DNA from: an uncultured Atopobiaceae bacterium
GTDB taxonomy: Bacteria > Actinomycetota > Coriobacteriia > Coriobacteriales > Atopobiaceae
Reading direction: 5' to 3'
Length of the DNA: 64,000 bases
Assembly (NCBI GenBank): GCA_944322145.1
Contig: CALUNW010000004.1
Span: 62,001 to 126,000, forward strand
Below are positions 8,387 through 15,753 of the stretch, one piece after another. The position numbers were made by a program, and so were the translations under genes. Positions within the stretch are counted from its first letter, which is position 1, and every line of letters starts with the position of its first letter. The notes beneath the pieces are model-generated. The model saw only the letters and a program-made list of their open reading frames with translations, was not told the DNA's origin and made no database searches.

Positions 8387-11233
8387 ATGGACGACACGTC
8401 CCGGGCGACGCCGGTCGCCGTGCAGCGGCTCACCGCCGACAGGGTCTTCTCGGCGCTCGAAACCTCACAGGCGGGCCTCACGCAGGAGGAGGCGCGAGCA
8501 CGCCAGGAGCGGCAGGGCAAGAACCTCATCCAGACCGAGCGAAAGGCCTCGCCGGTCCTGGCGTTCCTCTCGAACTTCACGCACCTGATGGCCATCCTGC
8601 TCTGGGCGGCGGGCGCCATCGCCTTTGTGGCGGGACTGCCCGAGCTGGGCGTGGCCGTGTGGCTCGTGAACGTCATCAACGGCTGCTTCAGCTTCTGGCA
8701 GGAGTACCGCGCCGGCAAGGCCACCGACGCCCTCAAGAAGATGCTGCCCTCCTACGCGACCGTCGTCCGCGACGGCCAGGAGCAGAGGATCCTCGCGGAG
8801 GACCTCGTGCCCGGCGACGTGATGGTGCTCGCCGAGGGCGACAAGATCTCCGCCGACGCGCGCGTGGTCCGCGCCTCCGACCTGCAGGTCAACCAGTCCA
8901 CGCTCACCGGGGAGTCCAACCCCGTGCGCAAGACCTCCGACGCCGTGCTGGAGGAGGACCTCACCCAGGCCGAGACGCCCAACCTCATCTTCGCGGGCAC
9001 GTCGGTCTCCGAGGGCACCGGGCGCGCGGTGGTCACGCGCATCGGCATGGAGACGGAGTTTGGCAAGATCGCCCACCTCACGCAGAACATGCAGGAGGCC
9101 GAGAGCCCCCTGCAGCTGCAGCTCAACCGCACCACCAAGCAGATCACCATCTTCGCGACCTGCATGGGCGTGGGCTTCTTCCTGCTCGACGCCCTGTTCG
9201 TGAAGAGCGAGTTCGCCGTCGCGTTCATCTTCTCCCTGGGCATGATCGTGGCCTTCATCCCCGAGGGGCTGCTCCCCACGGTGACGCTCTCGCTCGCCAT
9301 GGCAGTGCAGCGCATGAGCAGGAGAAACGCCCTCGTGAAGAAGCTCAACTCCGTGGAGACCCTGGGCTCGTGCTCGGTCATCTGCACGGACAAGACGGGC
9401 ACGCTCACGCAGAACGAGATGACGGTGAACCACCTCTGGACCGCGAGCCACGAGTACGAGGTCACCGGCGTGGGCTACGCGCCCGTGGGCTCCGTCCGCC
9501 TGGGCGAGAAGGACGTGGACGCCCATGCCGACGACGACCTGCGGCTGCTCGTGACGGGCGGGGCTCTGTGCTCCAACGCGCGCCTGCTGCCGCCCGAGGA
9601 GGAGGGCGGACGCCACACCGTGCTCGGCGACCCCACGGAGGCCTGCCTGCTCGTCGCCGCGCAGAAGGCGGGCGTGGACCTCGCCGAGCAGGAGGCCCGC
9701 TGGCCGCGCGTGCGCGAGCTGCCCTTCGAGAGCCGCCGCAAGCGCATGACGACGATCCACCAGCTCCCCGAGCCGCTCGACGGCGCGCGGCGCGTGGCCT
9801 TCGTCAAGGGCGCGCCGGGCGAGATCGTGGGCCTCTCCACGCGCGTGCGGGTGGACGGCGAGCCCGTGCCCATGACCGGCGAGCTCGCCGACAAGATCAT
9901 GGCCGCCAACGACGCCTACGCCGCCGACGGGCTGCGCGTGCTCGCCGTGGCCTACCGGCCCCTTTCCGCCGACAACCCCGGCCTGCCCCGCTCGATGAGC
10001 GCCTACGAGCCGGAGAGCGTCGAGCGCGACCTCACGTTCGTCGGCCTCGAGGTCATGCAGGACCCGCCGCGCCCCGAGGTGGCGGCGGCAGTGGAGCAGT
10101 GCCGGCGCGCGGGCATCCGCGTCATCATGATCACCGGCGACTACGGGCTCACCGCCGTCTCCATCGCGCGCAAGATCGGCATCGTGCGCGGCGAGCGCCC
10201 GCGGGTCCTCTCGGGCGTGGAGCTCGAGCGCATAAGCGACGACGAGCTCAAGGAGGCCCTGCGCGGCGAGGTGGTCTTCGCGCGCATGGCGCCCGAGCAG
10301 AAGCTGCGCGTGGTCGAGAACCTCCAGCAGATGGGCGAGATCGTGGCAGTCACCGGCGACGGCGTGAACGACTCCCCCGCCCTCAAGAAGGCGGACATCG
10401 GCGTGGCCATGGGCATCACGGGCACCGACGTGGCCAAGGAGGCCGCCGACATGGTGCTCACCGACGACAACTTCGCCTCCATCGTGCACGCCATCGAGGA
10501 GGGCCGCGCGGTCTACGCCAACATCCGCAAGTTCATGATCTACATCCTGAACTCCAACATGCCCGAGGCCGTGCCGAGCGCCGTCTACCTGCTCTCGGGA
10601 GGCGCCGTGCCGCTGCCGCTCACCACGATGCAGATCCTCACCATCGACCTCGGCACGGACATGCTGCCGGCACTGGGCCTGGGCTGCGAGCCGCCCGAGG
10701 ACGACGTCATGGACCGCCCGCCGCGCGACCCCAGAGAGCCGCTGCTCAATGCCCGCGTCATGCGCAAGGCCTTCCTCTGGTACGGCCTCATGGGCGCCGT
10801 CGTCTCCATGGCGGCCTACGTCTTCGCACAGCTGGAGGCCGGCTGGGTGCCGGGGCTCGAGATGTTTGGCATCGGCGACGACCTCGACCCGGTCTACGTG
10901 CGCGCCACGACCATGTGCCTCGCCGCGATCGTCTTCGCCCAGATCGGCCAGGTCCTCAACTGCCGCACCGAGACCGCCTCGGTCTTCTCGCGCGGGATCT
11001 TCTCCAACCGCCACATCAACGTGGGCATCGTCTTTGAGATCTGCCTTATCGTGTTCATAACGCTCTTCCCGCCCCTTCAGTCCGTCTTCCACACGAGCCC
11101 GCTCGGGGTCGCCGACTACGCGTTCCTCTGCTGCCTGCCCCCGCTCGTGCTCGCCGTGGAGGAGGCGCGCAAGGCCCTGTTCCGCCAGATCAAGCGACGC
11201 CGCGCGCAGCGCGCGAGCGCCGAGGGAAGGTAG
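8387..11233 (+). CDS. P-type cation ATPase resembling Na+/K+-ATPase (type IIC)
   Basis: 948-residue inner-membrane pump. It has an N-terminal cation-ATPase domain, the actuator motif TGES, and phosphorylated D335 in the CTDKTGTLTQ motif. The hinge is MITGD...GDGVNDSPALKKADIG, and about ten TM helices are present. M4 reads PEGLLPTVTL and M6 reads IDLGTDMLPALGLGCEPPEDDVM. Both follow the animal Na+,K+/H+,K+-ATPase pattern (PEGLL, IDLGTD) more closely than the SERCA pattern (PEGLP). ATG 8387 follows GGGAGG, whereas an upstream in-frame ATG at 8282 lies in repeat-adjacent DNA without an RBS. The trkA gene starts 6 bases after the stop, so the ATPase and two TrkA proteins form an operon, suggesting K+ and/or Na+ movement. 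The ion specificity is inferred. Confidence 0.85.
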   Translation: MDDTSRATPVAVQRLTADRVFSALETSQAGLTQEEARARQERQGKNLIQTERKASPVLAFLSNFTHLMAILLWAAGAIAFVAGLPELGVAVWLVNVINGCFSFWQEYRAGKATDALKKMLPSYATVVRDGQEQRILAEDLVPGDVMVLAEGDKISADARVVRASDLQVNQSTLTGESNPVRKTSDAVLEEDLTQAETPNLIFAGTSVSEGTGRAVVTRIGMETEFGKIAHLTQNMQEAESPLQLQLNRTTKQITIFATCMGVGFFLLDALFVKSEFAVAFIFSLGMIVAFIPEGLLPTVTLSLAMAVQRMSRRNALVKKLNSVETLGSCSVICTDKTGTLTQNEMTVNHLWTASHEYEVTGVGYAPVGSVRLGEKDVDAHADDDLRLLVTGGALCSNARLLPPEEEGGRHTVLGDPTEACLLVAAQKAGVDLAEQEARWPRVRELPFESRRKRMTTIHQLPEPLDGARRVAFVKGAPGEIVGLSTRVRVDGEPVPMTGELADKIMAANDAYAADGLRVLAVAYRPLSADNPGLPRSMSAYEPESVERDLTFVGLEVMQDPPRPEVAAAVEQCRRAGIRVIMITGDYGLTAVSIARKIGIVRGERPRVLSGVELERISDDELKEALRGEVVFARMAPEQKLRVVENLQQMGEIVAVTGDGVNDSPALKKADIGVAMGITGTDVAKEAADMVLTDDNFASIVHAIEEGRAVYANIRKFMIYILNSNMPEAVPSAVYLLSGGAVPLPLTTMQILTIDLGTDMLPALGLGCEPPEDDVMDRPPRDPREPLLNARVMRKAFLWYGLMGAVVSMAAYVFAQLEAGWVPGLEMFGIGDDLDPVYVRATTMCLAAIVFAQIGQVLNCRTETASVFSRGIFSNRHINVGIVFEICLIVFITLFPPLQSVFHTSPLGVADYAFLCCLPPLVLAVEEARKALFRQIKRRRAQRASAEGR

Positions 11234-11239
11234 GTTGCC

Positions 11240-11893
11240 ATGAACGTCATCGTAGTGGGCGCCGGCCACATGGGACGCGGGCTCGCGCGGCGCCTGGACC
11301 GCCAGGGCCACGACGTCACCGTCGTGGACCGCGACGCCGAGGAGCTCGAGGAGCTGGGCGAGGACTTCTCCGGCACGCGCGTGCTGGGCGTCGGGTTTGA
11401 CCGCGCCGTGCTCGCCGAGGCGGGCGTCGACCGCGCCAGCGCCGTCATCGCGTGCACCTCCTCGGACGAGGCCAACATCGTCATCGCGCGCGTCGCCCGC
11501 GGCACCTACCGCGTGCCCCGCGTCATCGCGCGTCTCTACGACATCTCAAAGGCCGAGGCCTACCGGCGCCTGGGCATCCAGACCATCTCGACCACCGACT
11601 GGGGCATCCGTCACGCCTGCGAGCTGCTCACCTACCAGGAGATGGATGCGGTCTACGAGATCGGGTCCGGGGGCGTGCAGCTCGTGCGCACCGACGTGCC
11701 GACGCTGCTGGAGGGCCGCCCGGTCCGCGAGGTGACCGCGATCGGCGAGGTGGAGGTCGTCGCCGTCTCGCGCAACAACGAGACCTTCATCCCCACGCTC
11801 GGGACCGTCCTGGAGCACGGGGACGTCATCTATGCCGCCGTGGCATCGAGCGCGTCGGCGAAGTTCCGCAGCATGGTCGGCACGAGCGCGTAG
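11240..11893 (+). CDS. trkA: TrkA-type K+ uptake regulatory protein (RCK_N + RCK_C), first copy
   Basis: 217 residues. The N-terminal Rossmann fold (about 1-135) has the nucleotide-binding glycine motif GAGHMG at 7-12 and an acidic residue after strand 2 (VVDRD). A C-terminal RCK_C domain (about 140-210) follows. In TrkAH/KtrAB systems this cytosolic protein binds NAD(H)/ATP, and often c-di-AMP in RCK_C, and gates the channel subunit. No TrkH/KtrB channel lies in the window. It is in an operon with the P-type ATPase upstream (6-base gap) and a second TrkA downstream (8-base gap). Confidence 0.88.
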   Translation: MNVIVVGAGHMGRGLARRLDRQGHDVTVVDRDAEELEELGEDFSGTRVLGVGFDRAVLAEAGVDRASAVIACTSSDEANIVIARVARGTYRVPRVIARLYDISKAEAYRRLGIQTISTTDWGIRHACELLTYQEMDAVYEIGSGGVQLVRTDVPTLLEGRPVREVTAIGEVEVVAVSRNNETFIPTLGTVLEHGDVIYAAVASSASAKFRSMVGTSA

Positions 11894-11901
11894 GAGGCAC
11901 C

Positions 11902-12561
11902 ATGGACATCATCATCGTCGGCGGCGGGAAGACCGGGGCCTATCTCGCGTCGCTGCTCACCGAGGACGGCTACCGCATCCGCGTCATCGAGGCGCGCAAG
12001 GACCTCGTGGCCGGCCTGCGCGCGCAGTTCGGAGAGCGCGACGTCATCCTCGGCAACGGGGCGGACCCGCTCGTGCTCGAGCGCGCGGGCATCCTCCACG
12101 CGGACGTCGTGGTGGCGGCGACGGGCGAGGACGAGGTCAACCTCGTGGTCTCCACGCTCGCCAAGATGGAGTACAGCGTGCCCCGCGTGGTGGCGCGCGT
12201 CAACAACCCCGTCAACGCCTGGATGTTCAACGAGGGCATGGGCGTGGACGTGGGCATCAACCAGGCCGAGCTTCTCGCCCGCTCCGTCCAGGAGGGCCTC
12301 GACCTGCGCGACGTGTTCACGATCTTGCGCCTGGGCAAGGACGGCCACGCCGTCGTGCGCGTTGAGGTGCGGCCCGGCTCGCGCGTGATCGGCGAGGCCC
12401 TGCGCGACGTGCCGCTGCCCGGCACCACGATCCTCGTGGCCATCGACCGCGACGGAGACATCATCGTGCCCAAGGGCGACACGCGCTTCGCGGCGGGCGA
12501 CAAGATCATCGCGTTCACCGACGCCACGGGACGCGAGCGGCTGCACCGCGCGTTCGCGTAG
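11902..12561 (+). CDS. trkA: TrkA-type K+ uptake regulatory protein, second copy
   Basis: 219 residues with Rossmann motif GGGKTG (7-12), the acidic E after strand 2 (RVIEARKD) and an RCK_C domain from about 140. ATG 11902 follows TAGGAGG, whose TAG is the stop of the first copy. The two TrkA proteins are divergent in sequence and probably form heteromeric gating rings, as known for paired single-domain TrkA/CeoBC proteins of actinobacteria. The four-site palindromic element follows 21 bases after the stop. Confidence 0.88.
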   Translation: MDIIIVGGGKTGAYLASLLTEDGYRIRVIEARKDLVAGLRAQFGERDVILGNGADPLVLERAGILHADVVVAATGEDEVNLVVSTLAKMEYSVPRVVARVNNPVNAWMFNEGMGVDVGINQAELLARSVQEGLDLRDVFTILRLGKDGHAVVRVEVRPGSRVIGEALRDVPLPGTTILVAIDRDGDIIVPKGDTRFAAGDKIIAFTDATGRERLHRAFA

Positions 12562-12582
12562 GCGGCAGGCGGCGCCCCTTGA

Positions 12583-12720
12583 GGGTATGTACACCGCCTC
12601 TTTAGGGTATGTACGCCGTCCCAGCCCGCCCGTTCTTCTCGGCAGTCCATCTACCAGCGGATTTGCAAACCGATAAGAACGGTGGGGTGCACATAGTCTC
12701 AAAGGGCGGTGTACATACCC
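12583..12720. repeat. 138-bp four-site palindromic element, copy 2
   Basis: Sites at 12583-12595, 12605-12617, 12686-12698 (GGTGCACATAGTC, degenerate) and 12708-12720, with the same 22/81/22-bp geometry as the other copies. GTTCTTCTCG (12632-12641) pairs with CGATAAGAAC near 12671. It lies between two convergent genes. Confidence 0.85.
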
Positions 12721-12750
12721 TCCGAGCCGCAGGGCGGGACGCGCCGAGCG

Positions 12751-13329
12751 CTAGACGAGAAGGTCCTCGAGCCGCAGCTTGGGCACGCAGTGGGTGCCGT
12801 CCGCCTCGCGCCAATAGGTCAGGCCATGCTCGGTGTCCGGGCCCTCGAGGACCACGCGCTCCCCGCGCCCGCCCACGGCGAGCACGAGCGCCGGCGCCAA
12901 ACCCTCGGGCAGCGCGAGCTCGTCGGCGAGCCCGGCGTCGAAGCTGCGCAGCATGCAGCAGCCGAGCCCTCGGGCGCAGGCGGCGAGCGCCATGGTCTGC
13001 GCGGCGATGCCCACGTCGATGAGGCGGATGGGGTTGTCGGCGAGCTCGGCGGGCAGGCAGATAACCACGTAGCCGTGCGGGCGCTCGCCCTCGGCCGGAC
13101 CGTCCCAGTCCTTGTAGAGCGCGGCCCAGCGCAGGTGCGGGAAGACCGCGTCGCACGCGTCCTTCTCGCCCACCACGCGAAAGCGCAGCAGCTGCATGTT
13201 GTTGCCGCACGGCGCCAGGCGCGCCGCGTCGACGAGCCCCGTGAGCACGGTCTGCCCCACGCGCTGGTCGCTGTAGCGGCGATAGGTGCGCGACGCCGCC
13301 ACCAGGTCCTGGAACTCCATTCCGTTCAT
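12751..13329 (-). CDS. Nitroreductase-family FMN oxidoreductase
   Basis: 192 residues with the family layout: an N-terminal ASRTYRRYSDQ motif that binds FMN phosphate, APCGNNMQ near 45, a central helix region (DVGIAAQTMALAA) and a C-terminal basic tail. The family uses NAD(P)H to reduce nitro groups, quinones or other electrophiles. The start at 13329 is chosen because GAGGAG lies about 7 bases upstream; the frame extends 14 codons further but only into a palindromic repeat. It is the third gene of a minus-strand run with the HAD phosphatase and aminotransferase, separated from them by two palindromes. The substrate is unknown. Confidence 0.82.
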   Translation of the reverse strand: MNGMEFQDLVAASRTYRRYSDQRVGQTVLTGLVDAARLAPCGNNMQLLRFRVVGEKDACDAVFPHLRWAALYKDWDGPAEGERPHGYVVICLPAELADNPIRLIDVGIAAQTMALAACARGLGCCMLRSFDAGLADELALPEGLAPALVLAVGGRGERVVLEGPDTEHGLTYWREADGTHCVPKLRLEDLLV

Positions 13330-13343
13330 ACAGCTCTCCTCTC

Positions 13344-13415
13344 TGTGAATTGGGGACAGTCCCCAATTCACATAAAACTTTTCTGTAAATTGGGGACTGT
13401 CCCCAATTTACAGAA
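13344..13415. repeat. Tandem pair of GGGGAC-N-GTCCCC palindromes
   Basis: First: 13344-13372, 14-bp perfect arms (TGTGAATTGGGGAC) around A. Second: 13381-13415, 17-bp perfect arms (TTCTGTAAATTGGGGAC) around T. The TAA stop of the HAD gene (13408-13410 on the minus strand) lies inside the second palindrome. Confidence 0.88.
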
Positions 13416-14235
13416 GGCCGAGGCGGACGCAGGCGTTCCAGAAGCCGTCCGCGTCGATGTGGTCGGTCACGTAGGTCGCCGCCGCCTTGGCCTCGGCACC
13501 GCCGTTGCCCATGGCCACGGAGGTGCCCACGGCCCCGAACATGTCGACGTCGTTGCCGCCGTCGCCAAACGCCACGCACTCCTCGGGCGCCAGGCCCAGC
13601 GCGTCCATGAGGATGCGCACGCCGGCGTCCTTGCCTCCCTCGGACGGCATGACGTCGCAGAAGACGTCGCTCCAGCGCGTGCACTTGCAGTGGCTCGTAG
13701 CGTCGAGGATCAGGTGCTCCTCGCCGGGACCCACGAAGGCATTGAGCTGGTAGACCACGCCCTCGAGCGCCCACGCGAGGTCGCCGGGCTCGTAGTGGTT
13801 ATGCGTGAGGTCGATCATGGCCTGCACGCGCTCGTCCATCGCGTTCACGTACATGCGCTCGCGCTCCATGAACAGGCAGCTGTAGAGGCCGGCGCGCACC
13901 TGCTCCACCACGGCGCGCACGTCCGCGCGGTCGAGCGGGTTGGAGTGGATCACGCGCCCGCCCGCCTCGACGAGCTGGCCGTTGAAGGTGACGAAGCCGC
14001 CGAAGTCCGTGAGGTCGATCTTGTCCAGCAGGTAGCTCGTGCGCCCCGTGGCCAGAAGCGGCATGACGCCGTTTGCGGCCAGGCGCCGGATGGCCTCTCG
14101 GGTGGAGGCGGGCTCGCAGTTCTGGCCCAGGCTGAGCGTGGTGCCGTCCACGTCGAGAAGGACGGCGCGCACCTTGGCCGGGGTGGGCCAGCTGCCGGGC
14201 ACGACCGGCGCGACCTCGAGGTTCTTCTCGTCCAT
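13408..14235 (-). CDS. HAD-superfamily Cof-type phosphatase
   Basis: 275 residues. Motif I is DVDGT (nucleophile D28, acid D30), motif II is T of ATGRT near 63, and motif III/IV are the lysine (GGKDAG near 205) and GDGGNDVDM near 228. The long insert between motifs II and III is a C2 cap, typical of Cof/YbjI enzymes that dephosphorylate sugar or cofactor phosphates in the cytosol. It is preceded by the aminotransferase gene (9-base gap, probably the same transcript). Its stop codon is supplied by a palindromic repeat. A second Cof-type HAD gene, not closely similar, is at 35789. The substrate is not predictable. Confidence 0.85.
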   Translation of the reverse strand: MDEKNLEVAPVVPGSWPTPAKVRAVLLDVDGTTLSLGQNCEPASTREAIRRLAANGVMPLLATGRTSYLLDKIDLTDFGGFVTFNGQLVEAGGRVIHSNPLDRADVRAVVEQVRAGLYSCLFMERERMYVNAMDERVQAMIDLTHNHYEPGDLAWALEGVVYQLNAFVGPGEEHLILDATSHCKCTRWSDVFCDVMPSEGGKDAGVRILMDALGLAPEECVAFGDGGNDVDMFGAVGTSVAMGNGGAEAKAAATYVTDHIDADGFWNACVRLGLL

Positions 14236-14244
14236 GAGCGCCCC

Positions 14245-15405
14245 CTAGAGCCCGGAGGCGGCGATGGCCGCCACGGCCTCGCGCAGGCGCTCGGGCGGCA
14301 TGACCAGGGCCATGCGGACGTAGCCCTCGCCCGAGGGCCCAAAGCTCGCGCCCGGCGTCACGATCACGCCCGCGCGCTCCATGAGCTCGAGCGAGAAGGA
14401 CACGGAGTCCGTGCGCCCGTGCGGCAGGCGCGCCCACACGAACATCGAGCCGTGCGCGTTGGGGCGCTCCCAGCCGATGGCCTCGAGCCCGTCGCACAGG
14501 GCGTCGCGGCGCTCCTGGTAGAGCAGGCGCTGGCGCTCGACGGAGTCGCGCGGTCCCGTGAGCGCGGCGATCGCGGCGTCCTGCTCGGGGTAGAACATGC
14601 CAAAGTCCACCTGGCCGCGGAGCTTGCGCGCGGCGGCCACCACGTCCGCGCGGCCCACCAGAAACGAGAGGCGCGCGCCCGTGACGTTGAAGGACTTGGA
14701 GAGCGAGAGAAACTCCACGCCCACCTCGGCGGCGCCCGGGTACGCCAGGAACGACCCGCCCGGCTCGCCGTCGAAGACGATGTCGGAGTAGGCGTTGTCG
14801 TGAATGATCACGAGGTCGTGGGTGCGCGCGAAGGCGATGGCCTCCTCGTAGACCGCCGGCGTCCCCACCGAGCCCACGGGGTTGGCGGGAAGCGAGAGGA
14901 TGAGGTACTTGGCGGCGTCGGCAACGTCTGCCGGCACGTCGGCCAGGTGCGGCAGGAAGTCGTGCTCGGCGGTGAGCGGGTAGTAGAAGGGGCGCGCGCC
15001 GGCGAGCAGCGTCGCGTTCTGGAAGACGGGGTAGCACGGGTCGGGCACCAGGCCCACGTCGCCGGGGTCGGCGAGCGCGGCGACCACGTGCCCCAGGCCC
15101 TCCTGGGTGCCGCGGCAGCTCATCACCATGTCGCGCGTGACGCCGGTCACGCCGAAGCGGCTCTCGTAGTAGCCGCAGACGGCGTCGAGCAGCTCGTCCT
15201 TGTCGTGCAGCGAGTACTTCCAGTTGGCGGGGTCGGCCGCGGACGCGCGCAGCGCCTCGACCACGTGGGCCGGCGGCTCGAAGTCCGGCGTGCCCACCGA
15301 GAGGTCAAAGACCCGCCGGCCGGCGGCCTCGAGCTCGCGACGCCGCACGTTGAGCGCGGCGAACACCTCGTCGCCAAACAGGTCGAGCCGCTTTGAGAAC
15401 TGCAT
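14245..15405 (-). CDS. Class I/II PLP-dependent aminotransferase, LL-diaminopimelate aminotransferase-like
   Basis: 386 residues of fold type I. Visible are the N-terminal LSVGTPDFEPP motif, the PLP-stacking aromatic region, NPVGS (N175) and an aspartate in DNAYSD near 203. The Schiff-base lysine is K237 in SLSKSFN, and the substrate carboxylate arginine is near the C-terminus. The opening residues and SLSKSFN are like those of DapL-type and related aromatic/methionine aminotransferases, so a role in lysine/peptidoglycan diaminopimelate synthesis is possible but unproven. It is the first gene of the minus-strand trio, its promoter lying in the gap shared with nrdD. Confidence 0.75.
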   Translation of the reverse strand: MQFSKRLDLFGDEVFAALNVRRRELEAAGRRVFDLSVGTPDFEPPAHVVEALRASAADPANWKYSLHDKDELLDAVCGYYESRFGVTGVTRDMVMSCRGTQEGLGHVVAALADPGDVGLVPDPCYPVFQNATLLAGARPFYYPLTAEHDFLPHLADVPADVADAAKYLILSLPANPVGSVGTPAVYEEAIAFARTHDLVIIHDNAYSDIVFDGEPGGSFLAYPGAAEVGVEFLSLSKSFNVTGARLSFLVGRADVVAAARKLRGQVDFGMFYPEQDAAIAALTGPRDSVERQRLLYQERRDALCDGLEAIGWERPNAHGSMFVWARLPHGRTDSVSFSLELMERAGVIVTPGASFGPSGEGYVRMALVMPPERLREAVAAIAASGL

Positions 15406-15626
15406 GTCCGTCCCTTCCCCCTGAGCGTTACCCCGTCCACTCTACCCCTTCGCCATCGCCGCGCGCAGGCGCCTCCCGCGAACGTTTCCGACCGTTCACA
15501 GGAAGGCGAGCGACAGCGGGCGGAGGGGTCAAGCTCCGGTGAACGCCGCATTAGGAAAAAGCTTTTTGCCGAGGCGCATTCGCTACCAGCCGCGACATGA
15601 CTTATCAACAGCATTCAGCAGGTTAT

Positions 15627-15674
15627 TTACAATATGTAGTGTTTTTTTCTGGACGTACCCACTAGAAATTGTGG
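15627..15674 (+). promoter_or_regulatory. Two NrdR boxes upstream of nrdD
   Basis: TTACAATATGTAGTGT (15627-15642) and CCACTAGAAATTGTGG (15659-15674) match the known NrdR consensus (ACACWATATATWGTGT) at about 13 and 12 of 16 positions. They are separated by 16 bases, the usual spacing for this ATP/dATP-sensing repressor. A CATAGT at 15675 may be the -10 box. The rest of the 348-base gap (15406-15753) holds only an AAAAAGCTTTTT palindrome at 15556 and no gene. Confidence 0.75.
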
Positions 15675-15753
15675 CATAGTAGCTCCTACCACCAGATACG
15701 TCTATCCGGGCGCGTCCTCGCGGGCGCGCCCTTTCAACGGGAGAGAGGCCGCA

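Noticed and set aside
12583..12720. The four-site element as a coding sequence (peptides with GVHTL or YIPS blocks in several frames)
   Set aside because: These frames arise from the repeated GGGTATGTACACC words, differ in frame between copies, lack ribosome sites and are broken by indels between copies.
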